This document shows positions 51,285 to 59,864 of a DNA stretch of 64,000 nt, in pieces. The notes beneath the pieces are model-generated. The model saw only the letters and a program-made list of their open reading frames with translations, was not told the DNA's origin and searched no databases. The DNA is taken from assembly GCF_034058155.1 (NCBI RefSeq), contig NZ_CP139148.1, forward strand, positions 1,364,001 through 1,428,000. The letters are read 5' to 3'. This DNA comes from Flavobacterium sp. KACC 22761 (GTDB taxonomy: Bacteria > Bacteroidota > Bacteroidia > Flavobacteriales > Flavobacteriaceae). Position 1 is the stretch's first letter. Each line of letters starts with the position of its first letter. The translations under genes were made by a program, and so were the position numbers.

Positions 51285-53675
51285 ATGAAAAAAAACCCCA
51301 CCTCAATTCTTGGATTTCTTTGTGTATTAGGCATTTTGGGCATAATTTATGCCACAATGATGCCACAATATATCTCGCGGGAAGAAGAAGCACTAGCAGA
51401 ATTCTCGACAGAAAGAGCTATGAATCAGGTAGAAATTATTGCGCAAAAACCGCATTATGTAGGGTCAACCAATCATGAACTTGTTGCTAATTATTTAATT
51501 CTTGAACTCAATCGAATAGGATTAGAAACTTCAATCCAGGAAGGATTTACACTTAACGAGAGAGGACTTTTAGTAAAATCAAAAAATATTCTGGCTCGCA
51601 TAAAGGGTTCAAATAACTCAAAAGCACTTTTATTGCTTTCACACTACGACAGCGCGCCCCATTCTTTTTCAAAAGGAGCCAGCGATGACGCTTCTGGAGT
51701 TGCTACTATTTTAGAGGGCATCCGTGCTTTTTTATATGCAAAACAACCGCAAAAAAACGATATTATAATCCTGTTTTCTGATGCCGAAGAATTAGGATTA
51801 AACGGCGCCGCGCTTTTTGTCAACAAACATCCTTGGGCAAAAGATGTTGGTTTAGTGCTTAATTTTGAAGCTAGAGGTTCATCTGGCCCAAGTTATATGC
51901 TGATGGAAACTAATCAAGGAAACAAAACCCTTGTAAAAGAATTTGCAAATGCAAAAGCGGCTTATCCAGTTTCAAATTCTTTGATGTACAGCATTTACAA
52001 AATGCTTCCAAACGATACTGATTTGACTGTTTTTAGAGAGCAAGGAAAAATTCAAGGTTTCAATTTTGCTTTTATCGACGGACATTACAATTATCATACG
52101 CAGCAAGATGATGTACAACATTTAAACAAAACAACTCTTGCCCATCAAGGTTCGTATTTGATGCCTTTGCTGAAATATTTCGCAAATACCGATTTGAATG
52201 AAACAGATTCTACTGAAGATGATGTGTATTTCAATATTCCTTTCTCATTCATCAGTTATCCATTTTCTTGGGTAATCCCAATGACAATTATTGCGCTAGG
52301 ATTGTTGATTTTATTTATTTTTATTGGAAAAGCAAAACATATTGTCAATTTCAGAGAGATTTTCAAAGGTTTTGTACCACTAATTGGCGCTATTTTAATT
52401 GCTGGATTAGTAACTTTCTTAGGCTGGAAAATCGTTTTGGAAATATATCCTCAATATTCTGATTTACTAAACGGATTCACTTATAACGGCCATGCTTATA
52501 TTGGAGCATTCGTAACTTTAAGTATTGCAATTTGCTTTGCATTCTATCATCATTTTTCTGAGACAAAAGCCACAATGAATCATTTTGTTTCGGCTTTACT
52601 TTTATGGATAATCATAAATGGATTTATTGCCAATAGTTTAGTTGGAGCTGGTTTCTTGATTGTTCCTGTTTATTTTGGCGTAATTTTATTCGGAATTTAT
52701 GTTCTTACTGGACACAATAGTTTAGGAGTGAATTTAGTTTTCTCTATTCCGGCTTTAATTATTGTTGCACCTTTTATTGTAATGTTTCCGGTCGGCTTAG
52801 GATTGAAAATTCTTTTTGGAAGTGCTGTTCTTACCGTGCTTCTTTTTGGATTATTGCTTCCCATATTTGGCGCATTTATCAAAAAAGGTGTCTGGACTAT
52901 ATTGTTTTTTGGTTTTTCAATAGGCTTTTTCATCTACGCAGGATATCATTCTGGATACGAACACGGAAAAGCAAAATCAAACAGTTTGCTGTACGTGTAT
53001 AATGCCAACACTAATTCTGCAGTATGGACAACTTACGACATTAATTTAGACGATTGGACAAAATCATATTTAGGCGAAAAAAACCAAAAAGCAGTTGGAT
53101 TAAACAGTCTTCCTCTTGCAAGTAAGTATAATTCTGGTTTTACTTATAGTGCAATTGCTCCAGTAGTTGATGTTCCAAAACCAACAATCGCTTTCTTAAG
53201 AGATAGTGTTATTGGAAACAAAAGATATTTAAAAATCAGAATTACGCCAAACCGAAAAGTAAATCGTTATGACATTTTCGCCAATCCAAAAATGACGTTC
53301 TACAACTTTAAAGCAAATGGTGTTTCAGAATCGGGTGCAAAAACAAATCGCCTTGAAAGAGAAGGCGCCAAAATATTATGCTATTATGTTGTAGGCAACG
53401 AGCCACTTGAAATGGAATTTTACATCAATAAATCTTCAATTTTTGATATGGATTTAATCGAAAGCTCTTTCGATTTAATGACTAATCCGTTATTGAAAGT
53501 AAAACCAAGAAGCGACTGGATGATGCCAACTCCTTTTGTATTGAATGATGCCGTTTTGATTCAGCAAAAAATAAAAAGATACGTGGCGCCAGTTCCGCAA
53601 GTACCAGCTGCTCCTGTTACGGATAGTTTAACAGTAGCAAAAGACAGCATAAAACCTATTGTTCAACCACAATAA
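51285..53675 (+). CDS. M28-family membrane metallopeptidase
   Basis: The 796-residue protein begins with one membrane helix, then an M28 aminopeptidase domain (residues about 40-310). Its zinc ligands and catalytic residues are visible: His120 in LLSHYDSAP, Asp134 in GASDDASGVA, and Glu168/Glu169 in SDAEELGLNG. About eight membrane helices follow (from 325 to 560), then a periplasmic C-terminal domain ending in a Pro/Val-rich tail (PVPQVPAAP). The arrangement resembles the vacuolar-type Pff1 membrane proteases. It probably trims peptides outside the cytoplasm. Confidence 0.9.
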   Translation: MKKNPTSILGFLCVLGILGIIYATMMPQYISREEEALAEFSTERAMNQVEIIAQKPHYVGSTNHELVANYLILELNRIGLETSIQEGFTLNERGLLVKSKNILARIKGSNNSKALLLLSHYDSAPHSFSKGASDDASGVATILEGIRAFLYAKQPQKNDIIILFSDAEELGLNGAALFVNKHPWAKDVGLVLNFEARGSSGPSYMLMETNQGNKTLVKEFANAKAAYPVSNSLMYSIYKMLPNDTDLTVFREQGKIQGFNFAFIDGHYNYHTQQDDVQHLNKTTLAHQGSYLMPLLKYFANTDLNETDSTEDDVYFNIPFSFISYPFSWVIPMTIIALGLLILFIFIGKAKHIVNFREIFKGFVPLIGAILIAGLVTFLGWKIVLEIYPQYSDLLNGFTYNGHAYIGAFVTLSIAICFAFYHHFSETKATMNHFVSALLLWIIINGFIANSLVGAGFLIVPVYFGVILFGIYVLTGHNSLGVNLVFSIPALIIVAPFIVMFPVGLGLKILFGSAVLTVLLFGLLLPIFGAFIKKGVWTILFFGFSIGFFIYAGYHSGYEHGKAKSNSLLYVYNANTNSAVWTTYDINLDDWTKSYLGEKNQKAVGLNSLPLASKYNSGFTYSAIAPVVDVPKPTIAFLRDSVIGNKRYLKIRITPNRKVNRYDIFANPKMTFYNFKANGVSESGAKTNRLEREGAKILCYYVVGNEPLEMEFYINKSSIFDMDLIESSFDLMTNPLLKVKPRSDWMMPTPFVLNDAVLIQQKIKRYVAPVPQVPAAPVTDSLTVAKDSIKPIVQPQ

Positions 53676-53685
53676 CGCAATTAAA

Positions 53686-54105
53686 ATGGCAGCAAATATT
53701 TCTACAATCGTTTTGAATGCCCCGGTCGAAAAAGTATGGAATGCCTTGACAAAAGCAGAATTCGTCAAACAATGGCAATATGGAAGTGATTTAATCACAG
53801 ATTGGAAAACAGGTAGCGAGATTCGATTTAGAAATGAATGGGAAGGCCAAGTTTTTGAACAATGGGGAACAGTTTTAGAAGTTGTTCCCAATCAAAAAAT
53901 CAAATATTCTTTGTTTTTTCCAAGACCAGAATTAGAAGACAAACCAGAGAATTACTTCATAATGAACTACGTTTTGACGGAAGAAAACCAAAAAACAAAA
54001 CTCGAAATAATTCAAGAAGATAATCGTCCCGGAGCCGTTCAAGAAAAACCGCAAGGTGAAGAAAATCCAATTCTTCAAGGCTTAAAAGCTTTAATTGAGG
54101 GTTAA
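53686..54105 (+). CDS. SRPBCC (AHSA1-like) protein
   Basis: The 139-residue protein has the START-like fold: MAANISTIVLNAPVEKVWNALTKAEFVKQWQYG, RFRNEWEGQVFEQWGTVLEV and YFIMNYVLTEENQKTKLEIIQ. Such proteins bind hydrophobic ligands or act as chaperone cofactors. An upstream TTG at 53659 lies within the peptidase gene, so the ATG at 53686 is chosen. It lies 10 bp after the peptidase stop. Confidence 0.88.
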   Translation: MAANISTIVLNAPVEKVWNALTKAEFVKQWQYGSDLITDWKTGSEIRFRNEWEGQVFEQWGTVLEVVPNQKIKYSLFFPRPELEDKPENYFIMNYVLTEENQKTKLEIIQEDNRPGAVQEKPQGEENPILQGLKALIEG

Positions 54106-54114
54106 AATTAGGTT

Positions 54115-54224
54115 CTAAGGTACTAAGGTTTCTTAACATATGTAAAAAAATAAAAAGCACTATTTTCATAGTGCTTTTTTTAATCTTAGTACCTTAGAAT
54201 CTTAGCATCTTAAAACCTTTAAGA
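54115..54224. repeat. Terminator hairpin flanked by inverted 8-bp-period CTAAGNNN arrays
   Basis: Units CTAAGGTA and CTAAGGTT (54115-54130) face CTTAGTAC, CTTAGAAT, CTTAGCAT, CTTAAAAC and CTTTAAGA (54185-54224), all in 8-bp register. Between them lies a terminator stem (AAAAAGCACTAT at 54152-54163 with its complement from 54168, and a T run). The reverse array ends directly at the stop of the minus-strand rhodanese gene. Confidence 0.8.
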
Positions 54225-54225
54225 C

Positions 54226-54621
54226 TTAACATGCACACTCAATCTTCAAACCTTGCTTTTCGCCTTTTGTTCCTTCAGTTGCATATCCGTCGATTTTCCA
54301 CCATTCCAGTCCGCCGATTAGCTCTTTTACTTTAAAACCTAGTTTTGTCATGTTTAATGCTCCTTTTGTAGAGGCATTACAGCCAATTCCAGTGCAATAG
54401 GTTACATACAAAATGTCTTTGTCTAAATGTTGAGTAGTTTCTAAATTCATTTCGCGATGTGGTATATTAATCGCATTCGGAATATGTTCTTCATCGTAAC
54501 CAAAAGCTCTTCTAGCATCAATTACAATTATTTTTTCGCCATTATTTAAAGCTTCAAATAAATCTGATGGATCCATTTCAAAAGCTAGTTTGTTTTCATA
54601 ATGTTTAATTTGTGCTTCCAT
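54226..54621 (-). CDS. Rhodanese-like domain protein
   Basis: The 131-residue protein is a single rhodanese domain: ALNNGEKIIVIDARRAFGYDEEHIPNAINIPHREMN and the active loop CTGIGCNAS with Cys76. A second Cys81 in the loop is unusual and could give a disulfide. It ends in CAC, near ECAC. Rhodaneses carry sulfane sulfur. It is divergent from a LysR regulator 146 bp away, a classic arrangement for local control. Confidence 0.9.
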   Translation of the reverse strand: MEAQIKHYENKLAFEMDPSDLFEALNNGEKIIVIDARRAFGYDEEHIPNAINIPHREMNLETTQHLDKDILYVTYCTGIGCNASTKGALNMTKLGFKVKELIGGLEWWKIDGYATEGTKGEKQGLKIECAC

Positions 54622-54650
54622 GTTGTTTAAGTTTTGATGTTTTACTTTTC

Positions 54651-54658
54651 CAAAAGTA
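54651..54658 (-). promoter_or_regulatory. -7 promoter element (TActTTTG) for the rhodanese gene
   Basis: On the minus strand the octamer is TACTTTTG, a full TAnnTTTG match, 29 bp upstream of the ATG at 54621. Confidence 0.6.
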
Positions 54659-54767
54659 GCCGAACATCAAACACCATAAAAACGAAAAGAATTCATCAAG
54701 AACATTACTTTTTTTCATACAAAAGCGAGTCTAAAATTTTGTTTCTTTGCGTATTAATTCTTCAAAA

Positions 54768-55670
54768 ATGGAAATACGCCACTTAAAATTGATCAAAGCA
54801 ATCGTCGAAGAAGGAAGCATCACAAAAGCGATCGACAAACTTCATTTAACGCAATCGGCCTTGAGTCATCAACTCAAAGAAGCCGAATATCAACTGGGTA
54901 CAGCCATCTTTTTAAGAACTAATAAAAAACTGGTACTCACAAAAGCGGGAGAAAAAATCTATGAACTCGCTAACGAAATTCTGAATAAACTCACCGAAAC
55001 TCAAAGTCAGATCAAACAAATGGTTTTTGGCGAATATGGCGAAATCCGAATCAGTACCGAATGTTTCTCGAGTTATCATTGGCTTCCACCGGTTTTAAAA
55101 CGGTTTCATCTTTTGTATCCAAATGTTGAATTGAAAATTGTAATCGAGGCAACTCATATTCCACTTCAAAAACTTTTAGATAATACGATTGACATTGCCA
55201 TTGTAAGCGACACCATCAAAGATAATAACATCAAATATACCGAGCTTTTTCAAGATGAAGTGGTAATGGTAGTTTCTGAAAATCATCCGTGGGCAGATAA
55301 GAAATATGTTGTTGCAGAAGATTTTGCAGAAGAACATTTGATTATACATTCACTTCCGATGGAAACTGTTACCATTCATCAATTTCTTTTGGCTCCAGCC
55401 AAAATCACACCAAAAAAAATAACACCAATGCCATTGACCGAAGCTTCTCTCGAAATGGTAAAAGCCGATATGGGTGTAATGTCAATGGCAAAATGGGCGC
55501 TTCAACCGCATCTAAAGTTAAGTACTATACGAGCAATTAAAGTCGGGAAAAATGGTTTGAAACGAAAACATTTCATCGCAACACGTGCCAATGAAAATTA
55601 TCCAGATTATTTCCATCATTTCATCAGCTTTTTACAAAACGAAATCAATCTGCAATGGAATATTCAATAA
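54768..55670 (+). CDS. LysR-family transcriptional regulator
   Basis: The 300-residue protein has an N-terminal winged helix-turn-helix (MEIRHLKLIKAIVEEGSITKAIDKLHLTQSALSHQLKEAEYQLG) and the LysR substrate domain (about 90-295: GEIRISTECFSSYHWLPPVLKRF, IDIAIVSD). Its shape resembles the MetR type (LTQSALSHQL, CFSSYHWLP), which responds to homocysteine in enterobacteria. It is divergent from the rhodanese gene, which is thus its likely target. Its last 16 bp overlap the GNAT gene. The upstream ATG at 54747 is a non-standard extension, so the start at 54768 is chosen. Confidence 0.92.
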   Translation: MEIRHLKLIKAIVEEGSITKAIDKLHLTQSALSHQLKEAEYQLGTAIFLRTNKKLVLTKAGEKIYELANEILNKLTETQSQIKQMVFGEYGEIRISTECFSSYHWLPPVLKRFHLLYPNVELKIVIEATHIPLQKLLDNTIDIAIVSDTIKDNNIKYTELFQDEVVMVVSENHPWADKKYVVAEDFAEEHLIIHSLPMETVTIHQFLLAPAKITPKKITPMPLTEASLEMVKADMGVMSMAKWALQPHLKLSTIRAIKVGKNGLKRKHFIATRANENYPDYFHHFISFLQNEINLQWNIQ

Positions 55671-56104
55671 GAAACTGCGAAATCACAGATTTACCTAAAC
55701 TGCTCATTTTAATTCAAAAACACGCCGAATTTGAAAAAGCCGAATTTTCTCCCGAAGGAAAAGAAGAAGGTTTAAAAAATGCTTTATTTAGCCAAAATCC
55801 AAAACTATATTGTTTAGTTGTGGCTACAGAAGAAACCATTGTTGGTTATACCTCTTATACTTTTGATTTTTCTACTTGGAACGCGCAAAACTTTCTCTAC
55901 ATGGACTGTTTATTTTTGGAAGAAGAAACGAGAGGTTTTGGAATTGGTGAAATCTTGATCGAAAAATTAAAAGAAATCGGAAAACAAAACAATTGCGTCA
56001 ATATTCAATGGCAAACACCCGAATTTAATACAAGAGCAATTAAATTTTACCATAGAATGGGCGCAAAAGGAAAAGATAAAGTTCGATTTACTTTAACTTT
56101 GTGA
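55655..56104 (+). CDS. GNAT-family N-acetyltransferase
   Basis: The 149-residue protein has the GNAT fold: YSIRNCEITDLPKLLILIQKHAEFEKAEFS, GYTSYTFDFSTWN, YMDCLFLEEETRGFGIGEILIEKL (acetyl-CoA loop R-G-F-G-I-G), and QWQTPEFNTRAIKFYHRMGAK near the end. It resembles diamine or thialysine acetyltransferases in length. It overlaps the LysR gene by 16 bp, so it is cotranscribed. Confidence 0.9.
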   Translation: MEYSIRNCEITDLPKLLILIQKHAEFEKAEFSPEGKEEGLKNALFSQNPKLYCLVVATEETIVGYTSYTFDFSTWNAQNFLYMDCLFLEEETRGFGIGEILIEKLKEIGKQNNCVNIQWQTPEFNTRAIKFYHRMGAKGKDKVRFTLTL

Positions 56105-56130
56105 TATAAATAAATTAAGCTGTTTAATCT

Positions 56131-56186
56131 CGCAAAGTCGCAGATTCGCAAAGAAAATTAAACTTGGCGTCTTAGCGACTTTGCGT
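56131..56186. repeat. Inverted 8-bp-period CGCAAAGN array
   Basis: CGCAAAGT, CGCAGATT, CGCAAAGA (56131-56154) face CTTGGCGT, CTTAGCGA, CTTTGCGT (56163-56186). The two arms are near complements around an 8-base spacer. It fills the gap before the SDR gene. Confidence 0.8.
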
Positions 56187-56212
56187 GATTATTACTCAAA
56201 GCAAACAAAAAA

Positions 56213-57028
56213 ATGAAACAAATTAGCATTCTCGGCTGTGGCTGGCTCGGCTTTCCTTTGGCAAAAAAACTGATTGAAAAAGGAAATTCGATAAACGGCT
56301 CAACAACTTCAGAAAATAAACTCGCAATTTTAAAAGATTCCGGAATAAATCCGTTTTTGGTAACGCTTGAAAGCGAAAGCATCTCTGAATCTATAAATGC
56401 ATTTTTATCCGAAAGTGAAATTTTAATCATAGATATTCCGCCAAAATTGAGAGCAATCAATGCTGATTCTGAGAAGAAGGTTTTTGTCGAAAAAATCAAA
56501 AATTTAATTCCGTTTATAGAAAAATCAGAAATCAAGAAAGTGCTTTTTGTAAGTTCAACATCGGTTTATGGCGATGATAACAGCATAATTACCGAAGAAA
56601 CGATTCCAAATCCAGAAACCGAAAGTGGCAGACAACTGTTTTTAACCGAAAATCTTCTTCAAGAAAATCAAAACTTTGAAACTACAATTCTACGTTTCGG
56701 TGGATTGATTGGCGAAGATCGTCATCCTGTAAAATTTCTTGCCGGAAAAGAAAATTTAGAAAACCCAGATGCGCCAATAAATTTGATTCATCTAAACGAT
56801 TGCATCGGAATAATTGAAGAAATCATAAATCAATCAAAATGGAGTGAAGTTTTTAACGCCGTAGCTCCTTTTCACCCAACAAGAGAGGAGTTTTATTCCC
56901 AAAAGGCGATTAAAATGAATTTGCCAGAACCGAAATTCAGTTCTGAAAAATCAAACATCCAAAAGGTTATTTCGAGTGAGAAAACTGAGACCGTTTTAAG
57001 TTATCAGTTTCGATTAGAAAATTATTAA
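56213..57028 (+). CDS. SDR/NAD-dependent epimerase-like protein
   Basis: The 271-residue protein is of the YeeZ-like extended SDR type: ISILGCGWLGFPLAKKLIEKG (a GxGWLG variant of the Rossmann motif), VLFVSSTSVYGDD, and later ILRFGGLIGEDRHPVKFLAG and INLIHLNDCIGIIEEII. The usual YxxxK pair is not clear, so enzymatic activity is uncertain. It is monocistronic between repeat clusters. Confidence 0.85.
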   Translation: MKQISILGCGWLGFPLAKKLIEKGNSINGSTTSENKLAILKDSGINPFLVTLESESISESINAFLSESEILIIDIPPKLRAINADSEKKVFVEKIKNLIPFIEKSEIKKVLFVSSTSVYGDDNSIITEETIPNPETESGRQLFLTENLLQENQNFETTILRFGGLIGEDRHPVKFLAGKENLENPDAPINLIHLNDCIGIIEEIINQSKWSEVFNAVAPFHPTREEFYSQKAIKMNLPEPKFSSEKSNIQKVISSEKTETVLSYQFRLENY

Positions 57029-57035
57029 TGAAATT

Positions 57036-57112
57036 GTCAGGCTGAGCGATCCCGAGACTTCGGGAGAAGCCCCATTGCAATTGGCGAGCCCTTCGACTTC
57101 GCTCAGGGTGAC
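57036..57112. repeat. Dispersed repeat with GTCAGGCTGAGCGA arms
   Basis: Arms 57036-57049 (GTCAGGCTGAGCGA) and 57099-57112 (complement GTCACCCTGAGCGA) pair with two mismatches. The inside holds TCCCGAGACTTCGGGA and a CCCTTCGACTTCGC stretch. It is richer in GC than its surroundings. The rest of the gap to 57218 has loosely 8-bp-period CTTTGCGN units at about 57172-57208. Confidence 0.7.
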
Positions 57113-57218
57113 AACCACATGATAACACAAAACTTAAATTACTTATATAACTTACATGGTTTAAAAAAACTTTGCGAACTTTGCGTAAACCTTCGCGTCT
57201 TTGCGGTAAAATAAAAAC

Positions 57219-57695
57219 ATGGAAACAGTTTATATCAATTCGCCTTTAGGAATCACCAAAATTATTGGAGATGAAAATGGCATTTCGGTAATTTCTGTTT
57301 CTGATGTTGGTACAAACGAAGTTTCCGAAACCATTCCCGAAATTTTACAAGAGGCTGTTTCACAATTAAACGAATATTTCGAGGGCAAAAGAACTGATTT
57401 TGATTTGAAACTCAATCCAGAAGGAACCGAATTTCAGCAAAAAGTATGGAAATCATTATTAGAAATTCCGTACGGAAAAACGGTAAGTTATATGGATCAA
57501 ACCAAAAAATTGGGCGATGTAAAAGCGATTCGAGCAGTGGCTTCGGCAAATGGAAAAAACCCGCTTTGGATTGTGGTTCCTTGTCACAGAGTTATTGGAA
57601 CAAATGGATCTTTAACCGGATATGCCGGCGGATTGTCACGCAAAAAATGGCTTTTAGAACATGAAAATCCAAGTAAACAACAAAGTTTGTTTTAG
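57219..57695 (+). CDS. ogt: Methylated-DNA--protein-cysteine S-methyltransferase
   Basis: The 158-residue protein repairs O6-alkylguanine by transferring the alkyl group to its own Cys. The active site is PCHRV with Cys122 (VVPCHRVIG). The helix-turn-helix region KVWKSLLEIPYGKTVSYMDQTKKLG and the RAVASANGKNPLWIVVP segment are present. No Ada N-terminal domain is present. It is transcribed alone between repeat clusters. Confidence 0.95.
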   Translation: METVYINSPLGITKIIGDENGISVISVSDVGTNEVSETIPEILQEAVSQLNEYFEGKRTDFDLKLNPEGTEFQQKVWKSLLEIPYGKTVSYMDQTKKLGDVKAIRAVASANGKNPLWIVVPCHRVIGTNGSLTGYAGGLSRKKWLLEHENPSKQQSLF

Positions 57696-57698
57696 TTT

Positions 57699-57867
57699 GC
57701 CACGAATTACACTAATTCCCACGAATATTCTTTATAGCCTTTCGATTAATTCATTTTACAAAAAATAAGTAAATTCATTCATTTTGTGTTTATAACGAAT
57801 TAAAAAATCAAATTTGTGTACATTTATACCAAATAAAAAAATTAGTGTTATTCGTGCAATTCGTGGC
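57699..57867. repeat. Inverted repeat GCCACGAATT across a 180-bp gap
   Basis: GCCACGAATTACAC (57699-57712) faces GTGCAATTCGTGGC (57854-57867), with CACGAATA and TATTCGTG parts just inside. The enclosed bases are AT-rich and hold no gene that I can see. It is a relative of the CACGAAGN arrays. Confidence 0.65.
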
Positions 57868-57876
57868 TAAAAAAAT

Positions 57877-58590
57877 ATGATTGAAAAAATAAACCTCAAC
57901 AACATTTTATTTCTCGATATTGAAACCGTTCCTGAAGAGGAAAATTTCAATTCGCTTGACGCGGAAATGCAAACTCTTTGGGATTTAAAAACGCAATATC
58001 AGCGCAAAGACGATTTTTCTCCACAAGAATTTTACGATCGCGCCGGAATTTGGGCTGAATTTGGAAAAATTATCTGTATTTCTGTCGGTTTTTTTACCAT
58101 CAAAGGAGATGTAAGAAATTTCAGGGTGACTTCTTTTTTTGGTGAAGAAAAGAAAATCCTGAAAGACTTTTCGAACCTGATCAACAATCATTTCAATCAG
58201 CCACAACATTTGTTTTGTGGACATAATTCAAAAGAATTTGACATTCCATTTATTGCTCGAAGAATGATCATTAATCAAATGCCAATTCCCGATAAATTGA
58301 ATTTATTTGGTAAAAAGCCTTGGGAAATTCCGCATTTAGATACTTTAGAGTTATGGAAGTTTGGCGATTATAAGCATTTTACTTCTTTGAAACTGCTTAC
58401 CAAGATTTTAGGCGTACCATCGCCAAAAGGCGATATTGACGGAAGTCAGGTTGCTCATGTCTATTATGTCGAAAAAGACATTGACCGAATTATTACGTAT
58501 TGTGAAAAAGATACGATTGCCGTAGCTCAGATTTTCCTTCGCTTACGCCGAGAAGATTTATTGATTGATGAAGAGATTATTCATGTTTAG
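57877..58590 (+). CDS. DEDDy-type 3-prime-5-prime exonuclease
   Basis: The 237-residue protein resembles PolB-like predicted exonucleases: ILFLDIETVPEE (Asp14, Glu16), LFCGHNSKEFDIPFIARRM (the second Asp), HLDTLELWKFGDYKHFTSLKLLTKILG, and RIITYCEKDTIAVAQIFLRL (the final Asp and Tyr). It should digest single-stranded nucleic acid from the 3-prime end with two metal ions. It is a lone domain without a polymerase. Confidence 0.9.
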   Translation: MIEKINLNNILFLDIETVPEEENFNSLDAEMQTLWDLKTQYQRKDDFSPQEFYDRAGIWAEFGKIICISVGFFTIKGDVRNFRVTSFFGEEKKILKDFSNLINNHFNQPQHLFCGHNSKEFDIPFIARRMIINQMPIPDKLNLFGKKPWEIPHLDTLELWKFGDYKHFTSLKLLTKILGVPSPKGDIDGSQVAHVYYVEKDIDRIITYCEKDTIAVAQIFLRLRREDLLIDEEIIHV

Positions 58591-58600
58591 CTTTAAGTTT

Positions 58601-58632
58601 CTAAGCTACTAAGGTTCTAAGATGCTAAGTTT
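58601..58632. repeat. 8-bp-period CTAAGNNN array
   Basis: CTAAGCTA, CTAAGGTT, CTAAGATG and CTAAGTTT follow in exact 8-bp register, 10 bp past the exonuclease stop. Confidence 0.8.
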
Positions 58633-58680
58633 TTTAACTAGTATGTTAAAATGAACTTCTATGACTTATATGGTATAAAA

Positions 58681-59754
58681 ATGACACAAGAGGAAATTTC
58701 ACATTATCGTTTGGTTTCGCAAAAGCTTTATAAAACCAGTTCTTGTTTACCACCGGAAATTGTGAAACATTTCGGAGCAATGCAGGCTCAGGATTATGCA
58801 ATGGCAAAATGGGCCATTGGTTCGCGTTGCAATTCCTCAGAAAAAGAGATAGAAGAAGCTATAAATTCGGGCAAAATTATCCGAACTCATATTCTGCGTC
58901 CGACTTGGCATTTTGTTTCTCCTGATGATATTTATTGGATGTTAGATCTTTCGGCGTCGCAAGTGAAACGTTTTACAGCTTCTGCAGCTAAAAAATATGG
59001 TTACGATGAAAAAAAATTAAATCAAGCAAATGCTGCTATTGAAAAATTATTAGCTGGAAATAATCATTTGACTCGAAATGAAATTATGCAGGAACTTGGC
59101 ATAAAAAAAACTGCAAGTGATGATTTTTTGAGTGCGGCAATTATGATGAACGCAGAACTCGATGGTTTGGTTTGTAATGGAGAAATGAAAGGCAAACAGA
59201 TAACTTATGCTTTGCTTGAAGAAAGAGTTTCAAAGCCAAAAAATAATTTAACCAAAGAAGAAGCATTAGCAAAACTTGCTCAACGTTATTTTGAAAGTCA
59301 CGGTCCGGCAACATTGCCAGATTTTTCATGGTGGTCAGGTTTTCAGCCAACAATTTGTCAAAAAGCCATTAACGCAATAGGGTTGCAATTGAATCATGTT
59401 ACTATTGATAATCAGAAATATTGGTTTAAAAAAGAGGTTAAAGACGCGGATCACTTTCGCGAAAGCGTACATTTTCTTCCCGCTTTTGATGAGATTTTAA
59501 TTTCGTATAAAACACGCGAAGCTTCTTTCAATACAGAACATCAATCGAAAGTTTTTACTAATAATGGCATTTTTAAACCCATAATTTTAGAGAATGGAAA
59601 AGTCGTTGGAATCTGGAAAAGAACGATCAAGAAAAATCATGCCAAAATTGAAACAGAGTTTTTTAAGGATTTCAAAACAGACCAAAAACAGATTTTATTT
59701 GAAAATATTAAATCTTTTGAAACGTATTTGGAAACCAAGATTATTATCGAATAA
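58681..59754 (+). CDS. Winged-helix DNA-binding protein (HTH_42/AlkX-YcaQ type)
   Basis: The 357-residue protein matches the YcaQ-like winged-helix family (HTH_42): RLVSQKLYKTSSCLPPEIVKHFGAMQAQDYAMAKWAIGSR, ILRPTWHFVSPDDIYWML, SHGPATLPDFSWWSG and ESVHFLPAFDEILISYKTRE. The family includes DNA glycosylases that unhook crosslinks. Whether this member is catalytic is not visible. The ATG at 58681 is used; an upstream ATG at 58651 would add ten residues and cannot be excluded. Confidence 0.85.
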   Translation: MTQEEISHYRLVSQKLYKTSSCLPPEIVKHFGAMQAQDYAMAKWAIGSRCNSSEKEIEEAINSGKIIRTHILRPTWHFVSPDDIYWMLDLSASQVKRFTASAAKKYGYDEKKLNQANAAIEKLLAGNNHLTRNEIMQELGIKKTASDDFLSAAIMMNAELDGLVCNGEMKGKQITYALLEERVSKPKNNLTKEEALAKLAQRYFESHGPATLPDFSWWSGFQPTICQKAINAIGLQLNHVTIDNQKYWFKKEVKDADHFRESVHFLPAFDEILISYKTREASFNTEHQSKVFTNNGIFKPIILENGKVVGIWKRTIKKNHAKIETEFFKDFKTDQKQILFENIKSFETYLETKIIIE

Positions 59755-59864
59755 ATCAAATTTTAATTAAAAAATTGCCGTTCATAACCATAACTTCCTG
59801 TTTCGTTACTTAAATCTTTATGCTTATTATTGCTAAATAATTACATTTACAAAAAATTACAATT

